From NCBI RefSeq assembly GCF_900114785.1, contig NZ_FOUG01000007.1:186001-250000 (forward strand): DNA of 64,000 bases, given 5' to 3'. Shown here piece by piece: positions 33,854-45,572 of the stretch (the first letter of the stretch is position 1; every line of letters starts with the position of its first letter). A program made the translations under genes and the position numbers. Origin of the DNA: Variovorax sp. OV329 (GTDB lineage Bacteria; Pseudomonadota; Gammaproteobacteria; Burkholderiales; Burkholderiaceae_C). The notes beneath the pieces were generated by a model. That model was not told the origin of the DNA and did not search any database. It saw only the letters and a list, made by a program, of their open reading frames with translations.

Positions 33854-34390
33854 ATGAAACTCGCCTCGCTGCTGTCGACCTGCCTGGGCTGCTGCCTGCT
33901 GCTGCCCATGGGCGCGCAGGCCCAATGGCAATGGATCGACAAGACCGGCAAGCCGGTGTTCAGCGACACCGCGCCGCCGCCGGACGTTCCCGAGAAGAAC
34001 ATCCTGCGCCGCGGCAACCTGCCGCCGCCGCGCCCGGCGCCAGGCGTGGTCAACCTGGGCGGCGACGACGCGGGCAAGGCGCCGGGCGCCGCCACGGCCG
34101 CTGCGCCGGCGCCCGCCCCCGAGACAAAGCCCCGCGTGGACAAGGAACTGGAAGAGAAGACCCGGAAGGCCGAGGAAGAGGAAAAGGCGAAGAAGGCCGC
34201 CGAGGAGAAAAAGGTCGCACAGGCCAAGACCGAGAACTGCAATCGCGCACGGCAGGCCAAGGCCACCTACGACAGCGGCATCCGCGTGGCGCGGCTCAAT
34301 GCCCAGGGCGAGCGCGAAATCATCGACGACAACATGCGCGCGCAGGAGATGCGGCGCCTTCAGTCCGTCATCGACAGCGACTGCAAGTAA
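33854..34390 (+). CDS. DUF4124 domain exported protein
   Basis: A 178-residue exported protein. The signal peptide (residues 1-23) ends GAQAQ, and the DUF4124 start follows directly (WQWIDKTGKPVFSDTAPPPD). A Pro/Ala linker leads to a Lys/Glu-rich helical stretch (about 95-130). The C-terminus has two Cys (ENCNRARQAKATYDSG and VIDSDCK) that could form a disulfide. Function is unknown for the family. It is divergent from guaB and convergent with rnfH, 4 bases apart. Confidence 0.85.
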   Translation: MKLASLLSTCLGCCLLLPMGAQAQWQWIDKTGKPVFSDTAPPPDVPEKNILRRGNLPPPRPAPGVVNLGGDDAGKAPGAATAAAPAPAPETKPRVDKELEEKTRKAEEEEKAKKAAEEKKVAQAKTENCNRARQAKATYDSGIRVARLNAQGEREIIDDNMRAQEMRRLQSVIDSDCK

Positions 34391-34394
34391 AGAC

Positions 34395-34730
34395 TCAGTA
34401 GCCCGCCTTGGCGCCCGTGCGGCGCTTGGCGAAAAGGCCGGTGCCACGCGCGCCCTGGCGCGCGAACCGTTCGCGGCGCGCCACTTTCGGATCGACCAGG
34501 AGGCCGCGACACAGCTCGATGCGGTCGCCGTCCTTCAGCGCCGAGTCCCACGCGACTGCCCTGCCCCACACGCCCGGCTGCAGCGACTGCCAATCCAGTT
34601 CCGGACGGCTCGCGGCGAGGTGGCTGGCACGCACGGCTTCCTGTGCGCTGGCACCATCGGTCAGCACAAGCTCTTCTTCATGGACCTCGCGCGGCGAGGG
34701 CGCGCACACCAGCGTGACGCGAATGCTCAT
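34395..34730 (-). CDS. rnfH: RnfH family protein (UPF0125)
   Basis: A 111-residue protein of the ubiquitin-like RnfH family. Blocks are [20 protein letters not shown] at the start and [20 protein letters not shown], then [21 protein letters not shown] basic tail ends [11 protein letters not shown]. The family is usually found next to the START-like RatA gene and smpB, as here; its cellular role is not settled. The ATG overlaps the ratA stop as ATGA. Confidence 0.92.
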   Translation of the reverse strand: MSIRVTLVCAPSPREVHEEELVLTDGASAQEAVRASHLAASRPELDWQSLQPGVWGRAVAWDSALKDGDRIELCRGLLVDPKVARRERFARQGARGTGLFAKRRTGAKAGY

Positions 34731-35176
34731 GGCACCGCCGCGTACACCTGCTCGGCGCGCTTGACAAAGGCATCGACCAGCGTGGAGGCCACCTTGTCGA
34801 ACACCGGGCCCACCAGCGTCTGCAGGGTGACGCTGTTGAAGCCGTAGTGCAGATCCAGCTCCACGCGGCAGGCCCGCTCGCCCTCGTCGCCCACGGGCGT
34901 GAATTTCCAGATGCCGTCCAGGCGCGAGAAGGGTCCGTCGATCAGCTTGATGTGTACCTCGCGCCCCGGCACATGGGTGTTGCGCGTGGTGAAGGACTGG
35001 TGAAGGCCGCTGAAGGCCAGGCCCACTTCAGCCGTCATGCCGGCCTCGTCCTCTTCGAGGACCCGCGACTTGTCGCACCACGGCAGGAACTCCGGATAAC
35101 GCGCCACATCGGTGACCAGCGCATACATTTCTTCAGCGCTGAACCAGATGAGGACGGACTTGTGGACTGTTTTCAT
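34727..35176 (-). CDS. ratA: RatA-type SRPBCC (START-like) protein
   Basis: A 149-residue protein of the polyketide cyclase/Coq10-like group: [40 protein letters not shown], then [20 protein letters not shown]. In E. coli the homologue was named RatA for an effect on ribosome association, while eukaryotic relatives bind coenzyme Q. Which applies here is open. It is coupled to rnfH by a 4-base overlap and is divergent from smpB (63 bases between starts). Confidence 0.9.
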   Translation of the reverse strand: MKTVHKSVLIWFSAEEMYALVTDVARYPEFLPWCDKSRVLEEDEAGMTAEVGLAFSGLHQSFTTRNTHVPGREVHIKLIDGPFSRLDGIWKFTPVGDEGERACRVELDLHYGFNSVTLQTLVGPVFDKVASTLVDAFVKRAEQVYAAVP

Positions 35177-35239
35177 AGAATCGCGTGGCAGGCCTGCGGC
35201 ATTGTATTGAAGCCATGCAGACCCCATCTCAGCGAGACC

Positions 35240-35722
35240 ATGGCTTCCACCAGCAAGAAAACCGACACCAACTCCCGCATCGCCGACAACAAGAAGGCGG
35301 CCTACAACTATTTCTTCGAAGAGCGCTTCGAGGCCGGCATGGTGCTTGAAGGCTGGGAAGTGAAGGCCCTGCGCGAGGGCAAGGTGCAGCTCACCGACGG
35401 CTACGTCGTGATCCGCAACGGCGAGCTCTTCGTGGTGGGCTGCCAGATCAATCCGCTCAAGAGCGCCTCCACCCACGTCAACCCCGACGCGGTGCGCACC
35501 AAGAAGCTGCTGCTGCACAAGGAGCAGATCAAGCGCCTGGTCGGCAAGATCGAGCAGAAGGGCTACACGCTGGTGCCGCTGAACCTGCACTGGAAAGCCG
35601 GCAAGGTGAAGTGCGAGATCGCGCTGGCCAAGGGCAAGGCCGAGCACGACAAGCGCGACACCATCAAGGACCGCGAAGGCAAGCGCGAGGTCGAGCGCGC
35701 GATGAAGAGCCGCAACCGCTGA
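35240..35722 (+). CDS. smpB: SsrA-binding protein SmpB
   Basis: A 160-residue tmRNA partner that rescues stalled ribosomes. Family blocks are [39 protein letters not shown] and [20 protein letters not shown]. The basic C-terminal tail that occupies the empty mRNA channel is present ([20 protein letters not shown]). The ATG at 35240 gives the standard length. No ssrA RNA gene lies in the window. The stop is followed by a short T-run (GACGTTTTTTTGCGG) without a good stem. Confidence 0.97.
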   Translation: MASTSKKTDTNSRIADNKKAAYNYFFEERFEAGMVLEGWEVKALREGKVQLTDGYVVIRNGELFVVGCQINPLKSASTHVNPDAVRTKKLLLHKEQIKRLVGKIEQKGYTLVPLNLHWKAGKVKCEIALAKGKAEHDKRDTIKDREGKREVERAMKSRNR

Positions 35723-35741
35723 CGTTTTTTTGCGGGGTGAC

Positions 35742-35786
35742 GGAATAATCGGCTGGCACCAGGTGTTGATCCCATCACAACACCTG
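35742..35786 (+). promoter_or_regulatory. ECF-type promoter and 27-bp inverted repeat before the sigma gene
   Basis: GGAATAA (35742-35748), 16 bases, then GTTGAT (35765-35770): an arrangement like -35 GGAA... and -10 GTT... elements used by many ECF sigma factors, so autoregulation is plausible. Overlapping it is a perfect inverted repeat with 9-base arms CAGGTGTTG/CAACACCTG (35760-35768 and 35778-35786) and a 9-base centre, ending 11 bases before the start codon. The repeat may be an operator or an RNA hairpin that hides the start. Confidence 0.5.
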
Positions 35787-35797
35787 CTGTCACCATC

Positions 35798-36307
35798 TTG
35801 AACACCGCACCCATCGTCGCCTGCATCCCGGCCCTGCGCCGCTATGCGCGCGCGCTCACCGGCGACGCCTGGGCGGCCGACGACCTGGTGCAGGACACGC
35901 TGGAGCGCGCCTGCGCCAAGTGGAGCCTGTGGCGCGCCGGCAGCGACCTGCGCGCCTGGCTCTTCACCATCATGCACAACGTCTGGGTCAACCAGCTGCG
36001 CCGGGCCGGCGCACGCACGCTGCTGGACATCGACGACGTGGCGCACGACCTGCAGGCACCCGGCGCCGAGCCCGATCTGATGATCGACCTGCAGCGCTGC
36101 CTGCTGCAGTTGCCCTCCGAGCAGCGCGCCGTGCTGCTGCTGGCCGCACTGGAAGATTTCAGCTACCAGGAGATCGCCAAGGTGCTGGACATCCCTGCCG
36201 GCACGGTGATGTCGCGCCTCTCGCGTGCCCGCGCGCGCCTGGCGGAGCTCATGGAAGGCGGGCAGCCTCCGGCCAGCACGCGTCCTGCGCTGCGCCGGCT
36301 CAAGTGA
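35798..36307 (+). CDS. ECF-family RNA polymerase sigma factor
   Basis: A 169-residue group 4 sigma factor. Region 2 is visible as ALRRYARALTGDAWAADDLV, QDTLERACAKW and RAWLFTIMHNVWVNQLRR. Region 4 has LPSEQRAVLLLAALEDFSYQ, EIAKVLDIPAGTVMSRLSRA and RARL. The start is TTG at 35798; no ATG or GTG fits the N-terminus. The next gene is a membrane-spanning anti-sigma candidate 20 bases away, or overlapping if its GTG is used. A COG4315 lipoprotein follows. An ECF-like promoter lies upstream. Confidence 0.92.
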   Translation: MNTAPIVACIPALRRYARALTGDAWAADDLVQDTLERACAKWSLWRAGSDLRAWLFTIMHNVWVNQLRRAGARTLLDIDDVAHDLQAPGAEPDLMIDLQRCLLQLPSEQRAVLLLAALEDFSYQEIAKVLDIPAGTVMSRLSRARARLAELMEGGQPPASTRPALRRLK

Positions 36308-36327
36308 ACGAACATGGCGAACGCATC

Positions 36328-37047
36328 ATGAGTGCCCCCACCGATTCCGACGACGATGCCCGCCGCTGGGCTGCCCAGCGCGAAGCCTTGCGCGGCCTGC
36401 ATCGCGAACTGCTGCACGAGCCCGTGCCCGAGCACCTTCTGCAAACGGTCGAGCAGGCCGGAAACCAACGCTTCTGGTCGCGCCGCTGGATGCAGGCCGG
36501 TGCCCTCGCGGCTTCCGTGCTCGTGGCATTCGGTGCGGGCTGGATCGGCCATGGCCAATGGAACATGCGCAGCGCCGTCGGCACGCAGGCCACGCGTGCA
36601 GCAGCACCCGCCCTGGCCTTTGCGCACGACGCGGCCGTGGCCCATGCGGTGTATTCGCCCGAGAAGCGCCATCCGGTGGAGGTGGCCGCCACCGAACAGC
36701 AGCACCTGGTGCAGTGGCTCTCGCGCCGGCTCGACAAGCCATTGAAGGTGCCCGACCTGAACGCCGAGGGCTACGCGCTGGTGGGCGGCCGCCTGCTGCC
36801 CGGGGCCGAGGGCGCGCGGGCGCAGTTCATGTTCGAGGATGGCGCCGGCCAGCGCGTGACGCTCTACATCGGCGCGCTGACCGATCGCAAGGGGGCGTCC
36901 GCGCAGGAAAGCGCATTTCACTTCGCCGCCGGCGAGCCGGTGGCCAGCTTCTATTGGGTCGACCAGGGCTTCGGCTACGCCCTGGCGGGCAAGCTGCCGC
37001 GGGAGAAGCTTCTCGCGCTTGCCGACGTGGTCTACAAGCAGCTTTGA
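36328..37047 (+). CDS. Membrane anti-sigma factor candidate
   Basis: A 239-residue protein with a charged cytoplasmic N-terminus (about residues 1-46), one transmembrane helix (WMQAGALAASVLVAFGAGWI) and a periplasmic C-terminal domain (VYSPEKRHPVEVAATEQQHL, then GYALVGGRLLPGAEGARAQF and FYWVDQGFGYALAGKLPREK). This layout and position fit the transmembrane anti-sigma factors paired with ECF sigma factors. No HxxxCxxC zinc motif is seen in the N-terminus. An in-frame GTG at 36304 overlaps the sigma stop as GTGA and may be the true start, giving 247 residues. Confidence 0.82.
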   Translation: MSAPTDSDDDARRWAAQREALRGLHRELLHEPVPEHLLQTVEQAGNQRFWSRRWMQAGALAASVLVAFGAGWIGHGQWNMRSAVGTQATRAAAPALAFAHDAAVAHAVYSPEKRHPVEVAATEQQHLVQWLSRRLDKPLKVPDLNAEGYALVGGRLLPGAEGARAQFMFEDGAGQRVTLYIGALTDRKGASAQESAFHFAAGEPVASFYWVDQGFGYALAGKLPREKLLALADVVYKQL

Positions 37048-37121
37048 GCACGCAAGCCCCGCATACACTGCAACGCGTCAGATCCCTTTTGTCTCAGTCG
37101 TCAACCAAGGAGAAAGACCTC

Positions 37122-37502
37122 ATGAAACTTGTCAGCGCTTCCATCCTCGCCGCCGCCCTGCTGGCAGGCTGCGGCAGCATGTCCCCCACGGCCGACACGC
37201 CGACCAAGACGGTCGACGGCGTGCTCATCGGTCCTTCGGGCATGTCGCTCTACACCTTCACGCGTGACACCGAAGGCAGCGGCAAGTCGACGTGCAACGG
37301 CCCCTGCGCCACCAACTGGCCGCCACTGGCCGCACCCGACTCGGCCAAGCCCATGGGCGGCTACAGCGTGGTGACGCGCGACGACGGCAAGAAGCAGTGG
37401 GCCTACAAGGGCTGGCCGCTGTACTACTGGTCCAAGGACGCCAAGGCCGGTGACCGCACCGGCGACGGCTTCAACGGCGTGTGGAAGCTCGCACGTCCCT
37501 GA
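37122..37502 (+). CDS. COG4315-type secreted repeat lipoprotein
   Basis: A 126-residue lipoprotein. The lipobox LLAGCGS puts the acylated Cys at residue 17. The mature part has two copies of the Yx(F/W)xxD repeat (YTFTRD within MSLYTFTRDTEGSG, and YYWSKDAKAGDRTGDG) and the NGPCATNWPPL Cys motif of the family. Function is unknown; relatives are linked to ECF systems and oxidative stress. A good Shine-Dalgarno AAGGAGA lies 9 bases before the ATG. A strong terminator follows. It probably shares the sigma/anti-sigma transcript. Confidence 0.9.
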   Translation: MKLVSASILAAALLAGCGSMSPTADTPTKTVDGVLIGPSGMSLYTFTRDTEGSGKSTCNGPCATNWPPLAAPDSAKPMGGYSVVTRDDGKKQWAYKGWPLYYWSKDAKAGDRTGDGFNGVWKLARP

Positions 37503-37535
37503 TCGATAGCCGCCGGAAACCTGCTGTCACGCAAG

Positions 37536-37565
37536 GGGCGCTGCTTTCAGCAGCGCCCTTTTTTT
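37536..37565 (+). terminator. Rho-independent terminator of the sigma-lipoprotein operon
   Basis: A 10-bp perfect stem GGGCGCTGCT/AGCAGCGCCC with a 3-base loop, followed by seven T (37559-37565), 33 bases after the lipoprotein stop. It overlaps the last 19 bases of the convergent YXWGXW gene, so that protein's C-terminal codons are written in the terminator. Confidence 0.95.
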
Positions 37566-37915
37566 GCCTGTCCCGGCGGACAGTGGCCATTGCCGTGCCC
37601 TCCCTTGGGCTTCCAGTCGCCCTCGACCCAGCGGTAGCCGCCGTCCGCGCGCACCCAGCGGCCCGGCGCATAGTCATAGTCGGGTCGCGCGCGCTCCCAG
37701 TGCCCGGGCCGCCAGGCGTAGTCGCGGCTGCCCCAATACCAGTTGCCCTGGACCCAGACCTGCTCCGGTCGCGGTGGCGGAATCGGCTCGTAGCGCGGCG
37801 CCGGCGGCGCCACCGCGATCACGCCCGGCACGTTGATGTTCACGGAGACCTGCGCCGTTGCGGCGACAGGGGCGATGCCCGCGAGCAGGGCAGCTGACAG
37901 GACCAGTTTCTTCAT
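37547..37915 (-). CDS. YXWGXW-repeat exported protein
   Basis: A 122-residue exported protein. The signal peptide (1-22) ends AATAQ and the mature part starts VSVNINVPGVIAVAPPAPRY. Three repeat units are rich in Trp/Tyr/Gly: VWVQGNWYWGSRDYAWRPGH, WERARPDYDYAPGRWVRADG and GYRWVEGDWKPKGG. This is the YXWGXW family of unknown function. The tail has Lys/Gly and two Cys. Its end is shared with a plus-strand terminator. A longer paralogue lies 42 bases upstream on the same strand. Confidence 0.85.
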   Translation of the reverse strand: MKKLVLSAALLAGIAPVAATAQVSVNINVPGVIAVAPPAPRYEPIPPPRPEQVWVQGNWYWGSRDYAWRPGHWERARPDYDYAPGRWVRADGGYRWVEGDWKPKGGHGNGHCPPGQAKKGRC

Positions 37916-37957
37916 TTGGGTGCTTCTCCTCGAGGTCAAGACCGCAACGGGCGCACG

Positions 37958-38395
37958 TCAATCGAGACCGTGGCCGTGTCCGTGACCATGGTCACGGCCG
38001 TGCTTGTTCCCATGCCGGTGGTCGTCATGCCGGTCGTAGTGCTTGTCGTAGTGCTTGTCGTAGTGCTTGTCGCCCTTGTGCGGCTTCCAGCCGCCGTCGA
38101 CCCAGCGATAGCCGCCGCCCACCGGTACCCAGCGGCCCGGCGCGTAGGCGTAGTTCGGCCGCGCACGCTGCCAGTAGCCCGGACGCCAGGCGTAGTCGCT
38201 CTGCTGCCAGTACCAGTTGCCCTCCACCCAGACGTGGCCGGGGCGCGGCGCCGGCACGTATTCGACGCGCGGCGGAGGCGGTGCCACGGCGATCACGCCG
38301 GGCACGTTGATGTTGACCGAAACCTGGGCCGAAGCGGCCATCGGCAAGGCTGAAAAAACACCTGCCAGGGTGAGACCCACCACAAAAGTTCGCAT
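37958..38395 (-). CDS. YXWGXW-repeat exported protein with His-rich tail
   Basis: A 145-residue paralogue of the preceding gene with the same signal peptide type and mature start (QVSVNINVPGVIAVAPPPPR) and the same three Trp/Tyr-rich units. The last 40 residues differ completely. KHYD is repeated three times, followed by RHDDHRHGNKHGRDHGHGHG. Twelve or more His residues there would bind divalent metal outside the cytoplasm; metal binding is inference. The pair probably arose by duplication and then gained different tails. Confidence 0.85.
   Translation of the reverse strand: MRTFVVGLTLAGVFSALPMAASAQVSVNINVPGVIAVAPPPPRVEYVPAPRPGHVWVEGNWYWQQSDYAWRPGYWQRARPNYAYAPGRWVPVGGGYRWVDGGWKPHKGDKHYDKHYDKHYDRHDDHRHGNKHGRDHGHGHGHGLD
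38033..38068 (-). repeat. Three tandem 12-base repeats coding KHYD
   Basis: GTCGTAGTGCTT is present three times without change at 38033-38044, 38045-38056 and 38057-38068 (plus-strand reading). The unit is in frame, so copy-number change would alter the His-rich tail by four residues at a time without frameshift. Confidence 0.9.
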
Positions 38396-38429
38396 TAGCT
38401 ATCCTAGTTTTCTGGATTGTCAAAAGCAG

Positions 38430-38453
38430 AACGCGCGACTTGCATCGCGCGTT
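38430..38453 (-). terminator. Hairpin after the EamA gene
   Basis: A 9-bp perfect stem AACGCGCGA/TCGCGCGTT with a 6-base loop, 27 bases downstream of the EamA stop on the minus strand. It is followed by CTGCTTTTGA, a weak T-tract. It is a likely terminator separating the transporter from the YXWGXW gene. Confidence 0.6.
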
Positions 38454-38479
38454 GTCAGACAAACGCCCGTCCCGCCGGA

Positions 38480-39370
38480 TCAGGCCGGTTGCAGGCTGCG
38501 CGCGCGCCAGCCCAGCCATTCGTTGACCACCAGCGCGGCGATGACCAGCGTGCCGCCGGTGAGCACCTGCGGCGCCGGCACTTCGTTGGCGCCGACCCAC
38601 GCGAAGGCGATGCCGAAGATCACCTCCAGCAGGCCGAGCAGCGAGACCTCGGGCGCCTTCAGCACCCGCGCGCACATCACGGAAAGCGTGCACGGAATCG
38701 CCAGCTGCACCAGCCCCAGGAAGGCCAGCAGCGAGATGTCGTGCAGGCTCGCCTGCAGCGGCCAGGCCAGCGGCAGCGTGGCGGCGGCGGAGATCACCGC
38801 GCCGATCAGCACCGCAGGCACAAGGTCCACCTTGTGGCCGTGGGCACTCGCGTGCTGCACCACGGTCCAGTTGCAGGCGGCGGCCAGCGGCACGCACAGC
38901 GCCACCAGCGTGCCCAGCATCTGGCCCTGCTCCAGCTTGGTGGCGTACATCCAGGCGATGCCCGCGCCGGCCACCACGATCGCGGCCCAGGTCCGCGTCG
39001 GCAGCCGGTGTCCGATGAAGAAGCGCGACACCATGGCCGTGAACAGCGGCCCGAGGGCCATCGTCACCAGCACGTTGGCGGTGGTGGTGAGCGTCAGCGC
39101 CACCATGAAGGCGGTGAACATCACCGCCCAGCACAGGCCCGAGAACCACAGCTCGCGCCCGCCCTGGCGCACCTTGCGCGTGACTTCGGCGCGGCCCTGC
39201 CAAAGCGGCAGGATGATGACCAGCGCGATGGCGGTGAAGAGGCTGCGCCAGAAGGTCACCTCGAAGCTGCGCGCATGCTCCAGGTGACGCGTGACCACCC
39301 CAGCCGTGGCCCACATGAGGGTCACGGCCACCATCAGCCACACCGCACGCCCGTGCGTCAGCACCGTCAT
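38480..39370 (-). CDS. EamA/DMT-family transporter
   Basis: A 296-residue protein with about 10 hydrophobic helices in two EamA repeats. The N-terminal helix has WLMVAVTLMWATAGVVTRHL, and the second half starts near LVPAVLIGAVISAAATLPLA. A conserved Glu/Pro helix near the end of each repeat is present (LLEVIFGIAFAWVGANEVPA). Substrate is not readable; relatives export metabolites or amino acids. It lies 13 bases downstream of typA on the same strand and may be read from the end of that operon. Confidence 0.88.
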   Translation of the reverse strand: MTVLTHGRAVWLMVAVTLMWATAGVVTRHLEHARSFEVTFWRSLFTAIALVIILPLWQGRAEVTRKVRQGGRELWFSGLCWAVMFTAFMVALTLTTTANVLVTMALGPLFTAMVSRFFIGHRLPTRTWAAIVVAGAGIAWMYATKLEQGQMLGTLVALCVPLAAACNWTVVQHASAHGHKVDLVPAVLIGAVISAAATLPLAWPLQASLHDISLLAFLGLVQLAIPCTLSVMCARVLKAPEVSLLGLLEVIFGIAFAWVGANEVPAPQVLTGGTLVIAALVVNEWLGWRARSLQPA

Positions 39371-39383
39371 CGCGCGGCGGCGA

Positions 39384-41213
39384 TCAGGCTTCGCGCGAGG
39401 CGCGCTTGCGCTCGTGTTCCTTCAGGAAGCGCTTGCGCAGGCGCACGCTCTTGGGCGTGATCTCGACCAGTTCGTCGTCCTCGATGAACTCCACGCCGTA
39501 TTCCAGCGTGAGGTCGATGGGCGGCGTGATCTTGATCGCGTCTTCCTTGCCGGACACGCGGAAGTTGGTCAGCTGCTTGGTGCGCGTGGCGTTGACCACC
39601 AGGTCGTTGTCGCGGCTGTGAATGCCCACGATCATGCCCTCGTACACCGGGTCGTTGGCGCGCACGAACATGCGGCCGCGGTCGTCGAGCTTGCCCAGCG
39701 CGTAGGTGAAGATCTCGCCGTCGTCCATGGAGATCAGCACGCCGTTCTTGCGGCCGCCGATGTCGCCCTTGTGCGGCTCGTAGCCGTCGAAGATGTTGGA
39801 GATCAGGCCCGAGCCGCGCGTCAGGTTCAGGAATTCGTTGGTGAAGCCGATCAGGCCGCGCGCGGGGATGCGGTATTCCAGGCGGACACGGCCGCGGCCG
39901 TCCGGCTCCATGTTGACCAGCTCGCCCTTGCGCTCGCCCAGGGCCTGCATCACGCCGCCCTGGTGCTGGTCTTCGATGTCGGCCGTGACCATCTCGATCG
40001 GCTCGCAGCGCACGCCCTCGATGTCGCGGAACACCACGCGCGGCTTCGACACGGCCATCTCGTAGCCTTCGCGGCGCATGTTTTCCAAGAGGATGGTCAG
40101 GTGCAGTTCACCACGGCCCATCACTTCGAACACGCCTTCCTCGTCGGTCTCGTTCACGCGCAGCGCAACGTTGTGCTGCAGTTCCTTCTGCAGGCGGTCC
40201 CAGATCTGGCGGCTGGTCACGAACTTGCCTTCACGGCCGGCCAGCGGGCTGGTGTTGACGCAGAAGTTCATGGTCAGGGTCGGCTCGTCGACCTTGAGCA
40301 TGGGCAGCGGCATCGGCGTGGCCGGGTCGGTGACCGTGCTGCCGATGTTGATGTCGGTGATGCCGTTGATCAGCACGATCTCGCCCGGGCCGGCCTCGGT
40401 GGCCTGCACGCGCTCCAGGCCCTGGAAGGTCAGCACCTGGTTGACGCGGCCCTTGATCGACTTGCCGTCGGGACCGTCCATCACCACCACGTCCATCATC
40501 GGGCGGATGGTGCCGGCGTTGATGCGGCCCACGCCGATGCGGCCGACGAAGGTGGAGAAATCGAGCGCCGAGATCTGCAGCTGCAGCGGTGCCTGCGGGT
40601 CACCCGCGTGCGCCGGCACGTGTTCCAGGATGGTGTCGAACAGGGCCGACATGTCGGGGCCCCACTGCTCGCCCGGCGCGCCCTCTTCCTTCGAGGACCA
40701 GCCGTTGATGCCCGAGGCGAAGACGACCGGAAAGTCCAGCTGCTCGTCGGTGGCGCCCAGCTTGTCGAACAGGTCGAAGGCGGCGTTCACCACCTGGTCG
40801 GGACGCGCACCGGGCTTGTCCACCTTGTTGACCACCAGGATGGGCTTCAGGCCCAGGGCCAGCGCCTTCTTCGTGACGAAGCGGGTCTGGGGCATGGGGC
40901 CTTCCTGCGCGTCGATCAGCAGCACCACGCCGTCGACCATCGACAGCGCACGCTCCACCTCGCCGCCGAAGTCCGCGTGCCCGGGGGTGTCGACGATGTT
41001 GATGTGCATGCCCTTCCAGGTCACCGCGCAGTTCTTCGCCAGGATGGTGATGCCGCGTTCCTTTTCGATCGCGTTGTTGTCCATCACCGTGTCGACCACC
41101 TTCTCGTGCTCGGCGAAGGTGCCGGACTGGCGCAGCAGCTGGTCCACCATGGTGGTCTTGCCATGGTCAACGTGGGCAATGATGGCGATGTTGCGGATCT
41201 GTTGGGTACTCAT
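39384..41213 (-). CDS. typA: Ribosome-associated GTPase TypA/BipA
   Basis: A 609-residue translational GTPase involved in 50S assembly and stress adaptation. G motifs are AHVDHGKTT (G1), the threonine of GITILAKN (G2), DTPGHADF (G3) and NKVDKPGA (G4). EF-G-like domains III and V and the BipA-specific C-terminal domain follow ([20 protein letters not shown]). The ATG overlaps the truB stop as ATGA. A longer upstream frame is a shadow. It is the last core gene of the rimP-nusA-infB operon here. Confidence 0.97.
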   Translation of the reverse strand: MSTQQIRNIAIIAHVDHGKTTMVDQLLRQSGTFAEHEKVVDTVMDNNAIEKERGITILAKNCAVTWKGMHINIVDTPGHADFGGEVERALSMVDGVVLLIDAQEGPMPQTRFVTKKALALGLKPILVVNKVDKPGARPDQVVNAAFDLFDKLGATDEQLDFPVVFASGINGWSSKEEGAPGEQWGPDMSALFDTILEHVPAHAGDPQAPLQLQISALDFSTFVGRIGVGRINAGTIRPMMDVVVMDGPDGKSIKGRVNQVLTFQGLERVQATEAGPGEIVLINGITDINIGSTVTDPATPMPLPMLKVDEPTLTMNFCVNTSPLAGREGKFVTSRQIWDRLQKELQHNVALRVNETDEEGVFEVMGRGELHLTILLENMRREGYEMAVSKPRVVFRDIEGVRCEPIEMVTADIEDQHQGGVMQALGERKGELVNMEPDGRGRVRLEYRIPARGLIGFTNEFLNLTRGSGLISNIFDGYEPHKGDIGGRKNGVLISMDDGEIFTYALGKLDDRGRMFVRANDPVYEGMIVGIHSRDNDLVVNATRTKQLTNFRVSGKEDAIKITPPIDLTLEYGVEFIEDDELVEITPKSVRLRKRFLKEHERKRASREA

Positions 41214-42187
41214 GGTGTTGTTTCGCAAGTGGTCGATGCGTTTTCGAGAAGAATGATTTGCTGGATTTCGATGGGGCTCAGCAAGCGCCCCGGAATGAGT
41301 TCGCCGGCCTTCACATGGGCCGTGCCCAGGAAGCAGGCGGGCTGGCTGCCCCACACGGCCACGGCCGGCGCATCGGGCCACTGGCCGCGCCGGCGCAGGC
41401 CGGAGAGGAAGCGGCCGGAATCTTCGGGGCCGAGCGTGACGCGCGCGTGATCGGCCACCAGGGCCTGGGCGGGTAGCAGGCGGGCCTGCCGCTCATCCTC
41501 GTCCATGGCTTCCAGTGCCTCGATGCTCACGCACTGGTCTTCGGTGAAGCCGCCGGTCTCGGTGCGGCGCAGGCTGCTCAGGTGGGCGCCGCAGCCCAGC
41601 GCCTCGCCGATGTCCTCGCCCAGGGTGCGGATGTAGGTGCCCTTGCTCACGCGCGCCGTGATGCGGATGCGCTGGCTCTGGGCGAAGTCGGGCTCGAAGG
41701 CGATCGCGAGCTCATGGATGACGACGTCGCGCGGGGCGCGCTCCACCTCCACACCCTCGCGGGCGTACTCGTAGAGCGGCTTGCCGTCCTTCTTGAGCGC
41801 GCTGTGCATGGGCGGCACTTGGCGGATCGGGCCGGTGAACTGCGCAGTCACGCGCAACAGGTCGTCGGCATTGACGTTCACGGCGCGCTCCGACAGGCGC
41901 TCGCCCTCGGCGTCACCCGTGCTGGTGCGAATGCCCAGCTGCGCGGTCGCCACGTAGGTCTTGTCCGCATCCAGGTGCAATTGGCTGAACTTGGTGGCCG
42001 CGCCGAAGCACAGCGGCAGCACGCCGGTGGCCAGCGGGTCCAGCGTGCCCGTGTGGCCGGCTTTTTCGGCGCGCAGCAACCACTTGGCCTTCTGCAAGGC
42101 CTGGTTGCTGGAAAACCCCAGCGGCTTGTCGAGCAGCAACACCCCATGCACAGGGCGCCGCTGCACCCTGGTGCGTGGCGCGTTCAT
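41210..42187 (-). CDS. truB: tRNA pseudouridine-55 synthase TruB
   Basis: A 325-residue enzyme that makes psi55 in the tRNA T loop. The catalytic Asp lies in [39 protein letters not shown] and [20 protein letters not shown] are conserved substrate-binding blocks, and a C-terminal PUA-like part is present. Length is normal. It lies 2 bases after rbfA and overlaps typA by 4 bases. Confidence 0.97.
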   Translation of the reverse strand: MNAPRTRVQRRPVHGVLLLDKPLGFSSNQALQKAKWLLRAEKAGHTGTLDPLATGVLPLCFGAATKFSQLHLDADKTYVATAQLGIRTSTGDAEGERLSERAVNVNADDLLRVTAQFTGPIRQVPPMHSALKKDGKPLYEYAREGVEVERAPRDVVIHELAIAFEPDFAQSQRIRITARVSKGTYIRTLGEDIGEALGCGAHLSSLRRTETGGFTEDQCVSIEALEAMDEDERQARLLPAQALVADHARVTLGPEDSGRFLSGLRRRGQWPDAPAVAVWGSQPACFLGTAHVKAGELIPGRLLSPIEIQQIILLENASTTCETTP

Positions 42188-42189
42188 GC

Positions 42190-42561
42190 CTATTCTTCTT
42201 TGGAACGGGAGGCGACGGCCTGGGCGATGAGCGCGTTCATGTCGGCAGCGCGCTCCGTCGTGCGGTCGAAGTGGAAGTGCAGCGTGGGCACCGTGTGGAT
42301 CTGCAGGCGCTTGAACAGGCCGTTGCGCAGGAAGCCGGCGGCCTGGTTGAGCGCCTCGGTGGTTTCCTCGGGGTCGCCCACCAGAATGCTGAAGAAGACC
42401 TTGGCGTGGGCGTAGTCGGGTGTGACTTCCACGGCCTGGATGGTCACCATGCCCACGCGCGGGTCCTTCAACTCGCGCGCGATCAGCTCCGTCAGATCGC
42501 GCTGGATCTGATCGGCCACCTTGAACGCGCGGTTGGGGGCTGCGGCTTTTCTCTTGGGCAT
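42190..42561 (-). CDS. rbfA: Ribosome-binding factor A
   Basis: A 123-residue KH-like 30S maturation factor. It has [20 protein letters not shown], then [27 protein letters not shown] and [20 protein letters not shown]. It follows infB by 21 bases and precedes truB by 2, the conserved order. The short basic N-terminus (PKRKAAAPN) is normal for betaproteobacteria. Confidence 0.97.
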   Translation of the reverse strand: MPKRKAAAPNRAFKVADQIQRDLTELIARELKDPRVGMVTIQAVEVTPDYAHAKVFFSILVGDPEETTEALNQAAGFLRNGLFKRLQIHTVPTLHFHFDRTTERAADMNALIAQAVASRSKEE

Positions 42562-42582
42562 GGCGACTTTCGCGTCGGGCGC

Positions 42583-45549
<2,967 letters not shown>

Positions 45550-45572
45550 ATGTGGTTCGGGGCTCCATCACG

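Noticed and set aside
34395..35176. rnfH-ratA considered as a toxin-antitoxin module
   Set aside because: The order next to smpB is a conserved housekeeping arrangement, and RatA-like proteins are START-like; a toxin role is not supported here.
38033..38068. Tandem 12-base repeats considered as a CRISPR or mobile-element trace
   Set aside because: Units are contiguous, without spacers, in frame, and encode KHYD of a secreted protein.
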